NCBI GenBank assembly: GCA_945906975.1
Contig: CAMDRY010000042.1
Span: forward strand, 1-12,878
Length of the DNA: 12,878 nucleotides
Direction of reading: 5' to 3'
Source: Bordetella parapertussis
GTDB taxonomy: Bacteria > Pseudomonadota > Gammaproteobacteria > Burkholderiales > SG8-39
The notes under the pieces were generated by a model. That model searched no databases. It was not told the origin of the DNA and saw nothing but the letters and a program-made list of their open reading frames with translations. A program made the position numbers and the translations under genes. Each line of letters opens with the position of its first letter. Within the stretch, counting starts at the first letter, position 1. Below are positions 1-8,117 of the stretch, piece after piece.

Positions 1-1
1 C

Positions 2-514
2 GTACTGGTCAGCGCCGGCAACGCCATCGTGCGCTACGCCTTCAACCTCAGTTCCAACGCGTGGCTGGAAGTGCAGTGGTATCTGTTTTCAGCGGTGTTC
101 CTCTTTGGCGCGGGCTATGCCCTGCTGCATAACCAGCACGTGCGCATCGACGTCGTCTCCGGACTGCTGTCAAAAAAAGCCCAGACCTGGATAGACATAC
201 TCGGCACGATCTTTTTCCTGATGCCCATGGCCATTGCGATCATGTGGCTGTCCTGGCCGGTCTTTGTCGACGCCTATACGCGCAACGAAGTTTCCACCAA
301 TGCCGGCGGACTGACCATCTGGCCCGCGCGCCTCATGGTGCCGGTCGGTTTTTTCCTGCTGATACTGCAAGGCTTGTCGGAACTCATCAAGCGCATTGCT
401 TTCTTGCAAGGGCTCATTCCCGACCCGAGCGAAAAAGACAGCGGCCCCAGCGCCGAGGAACAGCTGGCCGAGGAAATCCGCAAACAGCGTGAAGCCGCGG
501 GGATGCCGACATGA
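2..514 (+). CDS. dctQ: TRAP transporter small permease (DctQ family), 5' end cut by window
   Basis: This is the four-helix small membrane subunit of a tripartite ATP-independent periplasmic (TRAP) transporter, which pairs with the large permease for Na+-driven uptake of a carboxylate. The reading frame is open to the window edge. Codons before the GTG at 29 read VLVSAGNAIVRYAFN, the usual end of DctQ helix 1, so the GTG at 29 is an internal Val codon and the true start lies upstream, outside the window. Visible hydrophobic segments include one around WYLFSAVFLFGAGYALL, followed by HNQHVRIDV, the typical DctQ motif, then further helices and a charged cytoplasmic C-terminus (EEQLAEEIRKQREAAG). 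Its stop overlaps the next start (ATGA, 511-514), so the two permease subunits are translationally coupled. The family call is firm. The substrate cannot be read from this subunit. Confidence 0.93.
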   Translation, partial: VLVSAGNAIVRYAFNLSSNAWLEVQWYLFSAVFLFGAGYALLHNQHVRIDVVSGLLSKKAQTWIDILGTIFFLMPMAIAIMWLSWPVFVDAYTRNEVSTNAGGLTIWPARLMVPVGFFLLILQGLSELIKRIAFLQGLIPDPSEKDSGPSAEEQLAEEIRKQREAAGMPT

Positions 515-2301
515 TTGAATTTCTCACCGCAAATATGGCGCCGCTGATGTTCGGCGCTTTGGTCGTCTTTTTACTGCTCGGCTACCCGGTCGCCTTTGCG
601 CTTGCCGCCAACGGCATTTTCTTCGGCATCATCGGTATCGAGCTGGGGATGCTGCAGCCCTCGCTGTTCCAGGCGCTGCCACAGCGCATCTGGGGCGTGA
701 TGTCCAATGACACGCTGCTGGCCGTCCCCTTTTTCACCTTCATGGGGCTGATCCTGGAACGAAGCGGCATGGCCGAGGATCTGCTCGACACCATCGGTCA
801 GTTGTTCGGTCCGCTGCGCGGCGGTCTTGCGCTGGCGGTGATTTTCGTCGGCGCGCTGCTTGCCGCCACGACCGGTGTGGTCGCCGCCTCGGTGATTTCG
901 ATGGGCCTCATTTCACTACCCATCATGCTGCGCTACGGCTACGACCGGCGTTTCGCTTCCGGCGTGATCGCCGCATCAGGCACGCTGGCGCAGATTATCC
1001 CGCCCTCGCTGGTGCTGATCATCATGGCCGACCAGCTCGGCCGCTCGGTCGGCGACATGTACGCCGGCGCATTCGTGCCCGGCCTCATCCTCGCCGGCAT
1101 GTACGCGCTCTACGCCATCGGCATCGCATTTTTCAAACCCGGCTGGGCGCCCGCGCTGCCACCGGAGGCACGCACGCTGCGTGAGCCCGATGGCAGCGGT
1201 GGAACACCGTCGCTGATCGCGCTGATCATCGTTGCCACCGCCGCATCGGTGGCCTTCGCCAAATACCACTACCCGCCGGGTGCACCGCTTGACGAACTGC
1301 TGGTGGTTTCAACCTCGGTGGGCACCGGACTCGCCTTCGTCGCCGCGGTGCTGAACCATGTGTTCAAACTGGGCCTGCTGTCGCGCATCGCCATGCGCGT
1401 GACCTTCGTGCTCATCCCGCCGCTGGCGCTGATCTTTCTGGTGCTCGGCACGATTTTTCTCGGCGTGGCGACGCCCACCGAGGGCGGCGCGATGGGCGCC
1501 ACCGGGGCGCTGTTCATGGCCCTGGCGCGCCGGCGCCTGTCGATGAGCCTGCTCAAGCAGGCCATGGACTCGACTGCCAAGCTCACCGCCTTTGTGGTGT
1601 TCATCCTCGTTGGTGCGCGTGTGTTCAGCCTGACCTTCTACGGCGTCGACGGCCACATCTGGGTCGAACACCTGCTGACCGGCCTGCCCGGCGGCCAGTT
1701 GGGCTTCCTCATCGTCGTCAATATCCTGGTGTTCGTGCTGGCCTTCTTCCTCGATTTTTTCGAGTTGTCCTTCATCGTCGTTCCCCTGCTGGGCCCTATC
1801 GCAGAAAAACTGGGCATAGACCTCATCTGGTTCGGGGTACTGCTGGGCGTGAACATGCAAACCTCGTTCATGCACCCGCCTTTCGGCTTCGCCCTGTTTT
1901 ACCTGCGTAGCGTCGCGCCGGCCAAGGACTACCTCGACAAGGTCACCGGCAAGATCACCGCCAAAGTCACCACCGGCCAGATTTACTGGGGCGCGGTGCC
2001 CTTCGTATTGATCCAGATCATCATGGTTGCGCTGATCATCATCTTCCCCGGCTTGGTGACAAGCGGTCTGGACAAAAAAATCGTCATCGACACCAACAAG
2101 GTGCAGATCGAGGTGCCGATGGAGGCGCCGACCATGGACGGTGACCCCGGCGCGGCAAGCGGAGAACCGGGCAAGGACGGCGCCAGACCCGAGGACGAGG
2201 ATCCGGCCAAGGCGCTTGAACGCGCCCTGGGCAAGGCGGCGGACGAGGATGACCCGGCCAAAGCCATCGAGCGTGCGATGAAGGGCGAATCAAAAAAATA
2301 G
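511..2301 (+). CDS. dctM: TRAP transporter large permease (DctM family) with charged C-terminal tail
   Basis: This is the transport-pore subunit of a TRAP carboxylate transporter, in the inner membrane. It has 596 residues, against roughly 430 for classical DctM. The extra length comes from a central insertion with added hydrophobic segments (about 210-300) and a hydrophilic tail after the last helix (about 521-596). Recognisable family segments are LLGYPVAFAL (22-31), NDTLLAVPFFTFMG (66-79), SGTLAQIIPPS (156-166), GVATPTEGGAMG (318-329) and MQTSFMHPPFGFALFYLRS (449-467). The tail is acidic and Ala/Lys-rich and holds two copies of a DEDPAKALERALG-like unit (562-574 and 578-591). Nothing suggests a frameshift; the tail is in frame and ends at TAG. 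The gene overlaps dctQ by 4 bp and is convergent with the binding-protein gene. By association with a TakP-like receptor, 2-oxo or hydroxy monocarboxylates are likely substrates (inference). Confidence 0.94.
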   Translation: MIEFLTANMAPLMFGALVVFLLLGYPVAFALAANGIFFGIIGIELGMLQPSLFQALPQRIWGVMSNDTLLAVPFFTFMGLILERSGMAEDLLDTIGQLFGPLRGGLALAVIFVGALLAATTGVVAASVISMGLISLPIMLRYGYDRRFASGVIAASGTLAQIIPPSLVLIIMADQLGRSVGDMYAGAFVPGLILAGMYALYAIGIAFFKPGWAPALPPEARTLREPDGSGGTPSLIALIIVATAASVAFAKYHYPPGAPLDELLVVSTSVGTGLAFVAAVLNHVFKLGLLSRIAMRVTFVLIPPLALIFLVLGTIFLGVATPTEGGAMGATGALFMALARRRLSMSLLKQAMDSTAKLTAFVVFILVGARVFSLTFYGVDGHIWVEHLLTGLPGGQLGFLIVVNILVFVLAFFLDFFELSFIVVPLLGPIAEKLGIDLIWFGVLLGVNMQTSFMHPPFGFALFYLRSVAPAKDYLDKVTGKITAKVTTGQIYWGAVPFVLIQIIMVALIIIFPGLVTSGLDKKIVIDTNKVQIEVPMEAPTMDGDPGAASGEPGKDGARPEDEDPAKALERALGKAADEDDPAKAIERAMKGESKK

Positions 2302-2327
2302 CACGTCGCCCCAATAGCACGTCGCCC
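2297..2327. repeat. 15-bp direct repeat (period 16) across the dctM stop codon
   Basis: AATAGCACGTCGCCC occurs at 2297-2311 and again at 2313-2327. The first copy contains the dctM TAG stop (2299-2301). In addition AAGGGCGA (2281-2288) and TCGCCCTT (2322-2329) are an 8-bp inverted pair that could fold over the stop codon. It looks like a small slippage duplication. No function is evident. Confidence 0.8.
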
Positions 2328-2347
2328 TTTACCTTTAGGGGCCACCA

Positions 2348-2381
2348 AAAACAAAACCCCGCTCGCGCGGGGTTTTGTTTT
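2348..2381. terminator. Bidirectional Rho-independent terminator between dctM and dctP
   Basis: A perfect 15-bp stem pairs 2348-2362 with 2367-2381 around a TCGC loop. The core is GC-rich (CCCCGC/GCGGGG). The outer part is A-rich on the left arm and T-rich on the right arm, so a transcript from either strand ends its hairpin in a U-rich stretch. It lies 46 bp after the dctM stop and 25 bp after the dctP stop, which suits termination of both convergent transcripts. Confidence 0.9.
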
Positions 2382-2406
2382 GGTACCGAAGAACCGGTGT
2401 GGCGGC

Positions 2407-3582
<1,176 letters not shown>

Positions 3583-3591
3583 CTATAGCGC

Positions 3592-3655
3592 AGGCGCATT
3601 ATTACCCTCGCACAGCGATTATAGATAAGTTCAGCGGTAGCCGCTTAATGCGCCT
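3592..3655. promoter_or_regulatory. Candidate dctP promoter flanked by inverted repeats (possible operator)
   Basis: On the - strand a consensus TATAAT lies at 3623-3618. The hexamer 17 bp upstream (AAGCGG, 3646-3641) does not resemble TTGACA. Exactly there sits the palindrome AGCGG-TAG-CCGCT (3633-3645). A perfect 10-bp inverted repeat, AGGCGCATTA (3592-3601) and TAATGCGCCT (3646-3655), brackets the -10 box with arms 54 bp apart start to start, about five helical turns. A good -10, a poor -35 and symmetric sites suggest a regulated promoter. The regulator is unknown and none is encoded nearby in the window. Confidence 0.45.
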
Positions 3656-3710
3656 ATGCCCTACCCGCCTGGCATTGAAACATGGCCGCCCGCATGCGCG
3701 GATCCACCTT

Positions 3711-3719
3711 TGCTACACT
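3711..3719 (+). promoter_or_regulatory. Extended -10 promoter for the oxygenase gene
   Basis: TGCTACACT has the TG-n extension followed by TACACT (3714-3719). Initiation about 7 nt downstream, near 3726, would leave a leader of about 19 nt before the ATG at 3745. No convincing -35 lies 17 bp upstream, which extended -10 promoters can tolerate. It lies inside the reading frame that would start at ATG 3682, which argues for the later start. Confidence 0.4.
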
Positions 3720-3744
3720 GGGGGCGTCCAAAGGCGCGGCCACC

Positions 3745-4416
3745 ATGCCCACAAGCACTGCCCACAACTTCACTTACACCTTCCCGACCCGCGTCGACGC
3801 GGCCGCCGGAGGTGCCGTATCACTTGGCTGGGAGCCGGGTATCGACCCGTTCAAGACCCGCCATGCCACCGGCTCGAACGACGCGCTGCAGACCATTCAG
3901 CTGTATCAAGCTGCGCTGTCGCCAGAGGAGTGCCGTACCATCATCGCCCTCGGGGAGGCCACGCCACGCACTGACGGCCGCGTCGAGCTGGGCGACGCGG
4001 CCTACCGCGTCAGCCACATCGCCTGGCTTGAGCCCCTGCCGCAGACGCACTGGCTGTTCCACAAGCTCGGGGCGCTGTTTGCCCAGGCATCGCAGCACTA
4101 CGGCTTTGAACTCACCGGTTTTGTCGATGCATTGCAATACACCGTTTATGGCGCGGAACAGCACTTTGACTGGCACATGGACCTTGGACCGGGCGCCACC
4201 AGCGCCCGCAAACTGTCGATGACAATACAGCTTTCGGCCAACGAGGATTACAGCGGCGGCCAACTCGAATTCATCAACGCCCCGGCCATGCAAGAAGCGC
4301 GCGCCATGGGCGCGGCGACATTTTTCCCCTCCTACCTCGCGCACCGCGTCACGCCCGTCACCTCGGGTGTACGCCGCTCGCTGGTAGCCTGGGCCTGCGG
4401 GCCGACGTTCCGCTAA
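3745..4416 (+). CDS. 2-oxoglutarate/Fe(II)-dependent oxygenase, prolyl-4-hydroxylase/PKHD-like
   Basis: This is a double-stranded beta-helix dioxygenase that would hydroxylate a substrate using O2 and 2-oxoglutarate. It has 223 residues from the ATG at 3745. The iron ligands are H144 and D146 in HFDWHMD and H200 in YLAHRVTPV. The probable 2-oxoglutarate-binding arginine is R210 in GVRRSLVAW. DYSGGQLEF (168-176) and GAATFFPS are also typical of the prolyl-4-hydroxylase/PiuC-like group. An in-frame ATG at 3682 would add 21 residues, but it lacks a ribosome site and overlaps the promoter-like element; AAGG at 3731-3734 precedes ATG 3745 by 10 nt. The gene is followed after 30 bp by the TPR-glycosyltransferase gene, so cotranscription is likely. 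The substrate is unknown; protein prolyl or other side-chain hydroxylation is possible by family. Confidence 0.88.
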   Translation: MPTSTAHNFTYTFPTRVDAAAGGAVSLGWEPGIDPFKTRHATGSNDALQTIQLYQAALSPEECRTIIALGEATPRTDGRVELGDAAYRVSHIAWLEPLPQTHWLFHKLGALFAQASQHYGFELTGFVDALQYTVYGAEQHFDWHMDLGPGATSARKLSMTIQLSANEDYSGGQLEFINAPAMQEARAMGAATFFPSYLAHRVTPVTSGVRRSLVAWACGPTFR

Positions 4417-4431
4417 GCGCTAAGCGCTAAG
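4411..4431 (+). repeat. Triple 7-bp repeat placing TAA in all three frames
   Basis: CGCTAAG occurs three times in tandem (4411-4417, 4418-4424, 4425-4431), beginning in the last codons of the oxygenase gene. Because the unit is 7 bp, its TAA falls at 4414, 4421 and 4428, one per frame. This gives a translation stop in every + frame just before the next gene. Confidence 0.85.
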
Positions 4432-4446
4432 ACGCCGGGGCCATTG

Positions 4447-5793
4447 ATGTTATCGCGCCTGCTCGCCGCGATTTACCGGCCCGAAAGCGGCGACCGAAAA
4501 ATGCAGGCGCAGGCGTCGTCCGCCACGACCGCAGACTCCGCCCCCATGACAAAAGCGCGGGCCAACCTGCTGTTTGATGCCGGTGAACATGCCGCAGCAC
4601 GCGCGGCCTACGAGCAATTGATCGGCACCGCAGCCACCCCCGGCCTGCTGGTCAATCGCGGCTATTGCGAACTGGCGCTGGGTGAAATCGACACCGCGCA
4701 ACTGAGCTTCCAGGCCGCGCTTTCGCACTCCCCGCAATTGGCCCCGGCCTGGGTCGGTCTGGGCGATGCCGCCGCGCAAAAAAACCGCCACACCGAAGCG
4801 CTGCGTTGCTATGACAGCGCGCTCGATCTCAAGGGCACGCTGCTCATTGCCCGCAACAATCGCGCCCAGTCGCTGCTCGCGCTGGGCCGCATGGAAGAGG
4901 CGTGGCGCGAAAATGAAACGCGCTTTGCCCTGCCCAATGCCGCCACGCTTTATCCGCACCGGCTGGCCTTGCCGTGCTGGGACGGCAAGACGGAAAGACG
5001 CGTGCTGGTGCACTGGGAACAGGGCTTTGGCGACATCATCCAGCACCTGCGCTTCCTGCCAGCTGTGGCGGCGCGAAGCCGCGCCTGTGCGTTCGAATGC
5101 CCGCCGCCGCTCATGGCGCTGGTGCGCCGCATGCCCGGAGCGCCTGCGCTGATCGAAGCGGGCAACCAGCCGCCGAACCCGGACGGATTTGATTGCCACG
5201 CCCCACTGCTGAGTCTGCCGTTCTTGCTTGGCATATCGGCCAAAGTCCTGCCGCATTCACCTTATCTCGCCGCCGATGCGGTGCGCGCGCCGGCATTGCG
5301 CGCCGGCTGGAAAACAGACGGCAAACACCTGGTGGGCATCGCCTGGCGCGCCAGCACATTTGATCCGCGCCGCAGCCTGGCGCTGGCACAACTGCTCGAA
5401 GCCTTCGCCCCCCTCGCCGGCAGCGTGCGCCTGGTCAGCCTGCAAAAGGACATCAGCGCGGAAGAAAGCGCGCTGCTGCTGCAACACGGCGGCATCGACG
5501 CGGGCTCGGGCTTTAGCAGCTTCGATGACACCGCGACGGCGCTGGCCGCGCTCGATACCCTCGTCTGCGTCGACACCGCGGTCGCGCATCTCGCCGGCGC
5601 CCTCGCCCGCACCACGCTGCTGCTGCTCAACGAACCGGCGGCGGTGCGCTGGATGCTAAATCGCGATGACAGCCCCTGGTATCCGTCCATGCGCCTGCTG
5701 CGCAAGGGCGGCGACACACCCTGGCCCCAGCTGCTGGAAAAAGCGGCGCAGATGCTGGCCAGGCCGCTACAAACGCCGGAGGGCAGGGCATGA
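4447..5793 (+). CDS. TPR protein with GT-B glycosyltransferase-like domain
   Basis: This is a cytoplasmic protein of 448 residues from ATG 4447 (a TTG directly before it is less likely). Residues about 34-165 form tetratricopeptide helices, with recurrent patterns such as NRGYCELALGEIDTAQLSFQAAL, followed by ALRCYDSALDLKG. From about 175 the sequence matches the glycosyltransferase part of bacterial TPR-GT proteins related to families GT9/GT41: CWDGKTERRVLVHWEQGFGDIIQ, FDCHAPLLSLPF (248-259), VGIAWRAS (296-303), VCVDTAVAHLAGAL (373-386) and DDSPWYPSMRLLRK (407-420). The family transfers sugars to proteins or glycans; donor and acceptor cannot be read here. It overlaps the FkbM gene by ATGA (5790-5793), so the two are coupled. 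The start is uncertain; no strong ribosome site precedes it, and ATGs at 4501 and 4546 are alternatives that would lose only the non-TPR leader. Confidence 0.85.
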   Translation: MLSRLLAAIYRPESGDRKMQAQASSATTADSAPMTKARANLLFDAGEHAAARAAYEQLIGTAATPGLLVNRGYCELALGEIDTAQLSFQAALSHSPQLAPAWVGLGDAAAQKNRHTEALRCYDSALDLKGTLLIARNNRAQSLLALGRMEEAWRENETRFALPNAATLYPHRLALPCWDGKTERRVLVHWEQGFGDIIQHLRFLPAVAARSRACAFECPPPLMALVRRMPGAPALIEAGNQPPNPDGFDCHAPLLSLPFLLGISAKVLPHSPYLAADAVRAPALRAGWKTDGKHLVGIAWRASTFDPRRSLALAQLLEAFAPLAGSVRLVSLQKDISAEESALLLQHGGIDAGSGFSSFDDTATALAALDTLVCVDTAVAHLAGALARTTLLLLNEPAAVRWMLNRDDSPWYPSMRLLRKGGDTPWPQLLEKAAQMLARPLQTPEGRA

Positions 5794-6650
5794 GCCTGTT
5801 GCAACGACTGTGGGGTGCGCTTGGCCCGCAGGGTGCGCTTGGCGCGCGGCCGGCGGGCACGACCGACAGTGCGGCGGTGGGCTTCAACCGACTCGGCCAA
5901 TGCCGCTACGGATTGATGCTGTTCAATAGCAAGGATCAGTACATCGGCCGGGCGCTGGAGTACTACGGCGAATACAGCCAGCACGAGGCCGACCTGCTGG
6001 TGCAGTTTATTTCCCCCGGCGCGGTGGTCATAGATGCCGGCGCGAACCTCGGCGGGCTGACCCTGTTTTTCGCGCGAGCGGTAGGCGGTAGCGGGCGTGT
6101 CTACGCCTTCGAACCACAGCGCGTGATTTTCCAGACGCTGTGCGCGAATATGGCCTTGAACAGCCTGGTCAACGTGTACGCCGTGCAGGCGGCGCTGGGC
6201 GACCGTCAGGGCAGCATCAACATCGACACGCCCGATTACACGCGCGAGAACAACTTCGGCGGCATGGCGCTGGGCGAATGGCATGCAGGCGAGGCGGTGC
6301 CGCTGATGCGCATAGACGAGCTTGCGCTGGCGCGCTGCGACCTGATCAAGATTGATGTGGAAGGCATGGAAGAGGCGGTTTTGCGCGGCGCGCAGGCGAC
6401 CATTGCCCGACACCGACCGCTGCTTTACGTTGAAAACGACCGCGCCGAAAAAGTTGCATCACTGATCAACTGCATCGCCGCCACGGGCTACCGCATGTAC
6501 TGGCACTTCCCGCCGTATTTCAATCCGGACAATTTCCACGGGCGCGCGGACAACCTGTTTGACACGCTCGCTTCGCGCAACATGTTGTGCCTGCCGGCTG
6601 AGCGCGCCCTCGCCGTGAAGGGCCTGGAACCGGTCGTGGTAGCGGACTGA
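5790..6650 (+). CDS. FkbM-family SAM-dependent methyltransferase
   Basis: This class I methyltransferase probably O-methylates a sugar or other hydroxyl group. It has 286 residues. Motif I is VIDAGANLGG (80-89), the acidic ribose-binding strand end is VYAFEP (104-109), and the FkbM hallmark DLIKIDVEGMEEAVLRGA lies at 184-201. The Shine-Dalgarno GGAGGG (5778-5783) is 6 nt before the ATG and lies inside the preceding gene, with which it overlaps by 4 bp. FkbM enzymes commonly methylate sugars in bacterial surface glycans and glycoproteins, which agrees with the coupled glycosyltransferase-like gene. The exact substrate is unknown. The N-terminal 30 residues are Gly/Ala-rich and probably not part of the catalytic fold. 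Confidence 0.92.
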   Translation: MSLLQRLWGALGPQGALGARPAGTTDSAAVGFNRLGQCRYGLMLFNSKDQYIGRALEYYGEYSQHEADLLVQFISPGAVVIDAGANLGGLTLFFARAVGGSGRVYAFEPQRVIFQTLCANMALNSLVNVYAVQAALGDRQGSINIDTPDYTRENNFGGMALGEWHAGEAVPLMRIDELALARCDLIKIDVEGMEEAVLRGAQATIARHRPLLYVENDRAEKVASLINCIAATGYRMYWHFPPYFNPDNFHGRADNLFDTLASRNMLCLPAERALAVKGLEPVVVAD

Positions 6651-6702
6651 AAATAAGTCATCGGCTGGCAACTGGCCCGCTGGGCCTGTCGGCAGCCGAT
6701 GA
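6650..6702 (-). terminator. Terminator of pmbA
   Basis: A perfect 10-bp outer stem pairs 6658-6667 with 6693-6702 (TCATCGGCTG/CAGCCGATGA). Inside it a second hairpin pairs GGCCC (6674-6678) with GGGCC (6682-6686). Read on the - strand, the stem is followed by CTTATTTT, a U-rich tail. The + strand side has no T-run, so it suits pmbA better than the FkbM gene, although it may still slow transcription there. Confidence 0.6.
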
Positions 6703-6712
6703 GCCAGTCGCC

Positions 6713-8059
6713 TCAGTTGCCGGCTATGGTCATGTTGCCCACGAGGATGGAGCCGCAGGAACGCGAACCGCGCACCAGCACGTCGCTGCCAATCGCGGCG
6801 ATGTCCAGAAAGATGTCGCGCAGATTACCGGCGATGGTGATCTCCTCGACCGGATAGGCAATCTTGCCACCCTCGACCCAGTAGCCGGCGGCGCCGCGCG
6901 AATAATCGCCCGTCACCATGTTGACGCCCTGCCCCATTACTTCGGTGACCAAAAGGCCGGTGCCCATTTCGCGCAGCATCCCGTCCAAATCCAGTTCGCC
7001 CGGCTCAAGGATGAGGTTGTGGTTACCGCCGGCATTGCCGGTGGTCTGCATGCCGAGCTTTTTTGCCGAGTAGGTCGACAGAAAATAGCCCTCGACAAAA
7101 CCCTTGCGAACCACATCGCGCGCCTTGGTCGCCACGCCGTCATCGTCGAAATACGAACTCGACAAGCCCTTATTGACGTGGGGATCCTCGCGCAGGTTGA
7201 CGCGCGGGGAAAACACCTGCTTACCCAGGCTGTCGGGAAGAAACGAAGCCTTGCGATAAAGACTGCCGCCGCTCACCGCCGACACAAAATGGCCGATCAG
7301 CCCGCTGGCGACCGGGGCCTCAAACAGCACCGGTGCCTGGCGCGTACCGATCTTTCTCGACCTAAGGCGGGACAACGCGCGCCGGCCGGCATACTCGCCG
7401 ACCGCGGCCGGTTGGGGCAGGTCGCGTGCGGCGCGCGCCTGCACATACCAGTCATCGCGCTGCATCTTGCCCGATTGCTCGGCGATCAGGGCGCAGTACA
7501 TCGACTGGCGCGTACTGGAAAATCCGCCCATGAAGCCGGCGCTATTGGCCGAAACAAACTGCCCGGCCTGGCAAGACACACTGGCCCCCTCGGAATTGCT
7601 GATGCGCCTGTCAAGGCGGAAAGCCGCCGCCTCGCATTGCTGCGCCAGCGCTATGGCCTCCTCCACCGACAGATCCCAGGGATGATAAAGATCGAGGTCG
7701 CGTATCGCCTTTTCACGCACGATCAGGCTGGCGTCGGCAAGACCGGCGGCCTCGTCGCTGGCGGTGAAGCGCGCGATGGTCAGCGCTTTCTCAACCGCAT
7801 CGCGCACCGCCTGTGCCGACAGGTCCGAGCTCGAGGCGTAGCCTTTTTTTTGCCCCGAATAAACCGTCACGCCAAACCCCTTGTCACGGTTGTATTCGAT
7901 GTTCTCGACCTCACCCTTGCGCACGGTGACGGTCTGGCCGTAGCCCTCGGATATCTCGACTTCGCAATCGCTCGCACCCTGCGCGCGCGCCAGTGCGAGC
8001 CCATTGCGCGCGATCTCGCGAAAATTGTCACTGCTGTAGCTGAAACGGGTGTTTGCCAT
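6713..8059 (-). CDS. pmbA: PmbA/TldE, partner subunit of the TldD-PmbA metalloprotease
   Basis: PmbA (TldE) forms a complex with TldD that degrades unfolded peptides; in E. coli it matures microcin B17 and removes the CcdA antitoxin. The 448 residues match the family's usual length. The N-terminal domain shows VRKGEVENIEYNRDKGFGVTVY with SGQKKGYASSSDLS. The C-terminal half shows FEAPVASGLIGHFVSAVSG, the SSSYFDDDGVAT region, GNAGGNHNLIL, LLVTEVMGQGVN with TGDYSRGAAGYWVEGG, and the terminal RGSRSCGSILVGNMTIAGN. There is no HEXXXH zinc motif, as expected for PmbA rather than TldD. tldD is not in the window. The gene is divergent from darP, an arrangement also known from E. coli. The - strand just before the ATG (CTCCCTCCGTATCGCC) has no Shine-Dalgarno sequence. 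A run of eight A residues in the coding strand (complement of 7844-7851) encodes QKKG. Confidence 0.96.
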   Translation of the reverse strand: MANTRFSYSSDNFREIARNGLALARAQGASDCEVEISEGYGQTVTVRKGEVENIEYNRDKGFGVTVYSGQKKGYASSSDLSAQAVRDAVEKALTIARFTASDEAAGLADASLIVREKAIRDLDLYHPWDLSVEEAIALAQQCEAAAFRLDRRISNSEGASVSCQAGQFVSANSAGFMGGFSSTRQSMYCALIAEQSGKMQRDDWYVQARAARDLPQPAAVGEYAGRRALSRLRSRKIGTRQAPVLFEAPVASGLIGHFVSAVSGGSLYRKASFLPDSLGKQVFSPRVNLREDPHVNKGLSSSYFDDDGVATKARDVVRKGFVEGYFLSTYSAKKLGMQTTGNAGGNHNLILEPGELDLDGMLREMGTGLLVTEVMGQGVNMVTGDYSRGAAGYWVEGGKIAYPVEEITIAGNLRDIFLDIAAIGSDVLVRGSRSCGSILVGNMTIAGN

Positions 8060-8089
8060 GGCGATACGGAGGGAGATTCCAGAGTAAGA

Positions 8090-8111
8090 AACGGCGAAAA
8101 GCCGTTATCAT
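8090..8111 (+). promoter_or_regulatory. Hairpin and -10-like box directly before darP
   Basis: AACGGC (8090-8095) pairs perfectly with GCCGTT (8101-8106) around a GAAAA loop. TATCAT (8106-8111) resembles a -10 box and would place initiation at about 8118, the A of the darP ATG. No -35 consensus and no Shine-Dalgarno sequence is present. It could be a leaderless promoter, or a leader structure if transcription starts further upstream. Confidence 0.35.
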
Positions 8112-8117
8112 AACAGC

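Noticed and set aside
1309..1875. His/Gln/Glu-rich - strand open frame inside dctM
   Set aside because: The composition is that of the complement of hydrophobic membrane-protein codons, not of a real protein.
3682..3744. Upstream ATG 3682 as start of the oxygenase
   Set aside because: No ribosome site, it overlaps an extended -10 element, and the added residues are not part of the dioxygenase fold.
5262..6413. Long - strand open frame of 383 codons under the TPR-GT and FkbM genes
   Set aside because: It crosses two well-supported genes, has no homology I recognise, and shows the Arg/Ala-rich composition of a shadow frame.
7019..8113. Long open frame of 364 codons antisense to pmbA
   Set aside because: It is a shadow of GC-rich coding sequence. 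The - strand product is an unmistakable PmbA across the whole span.
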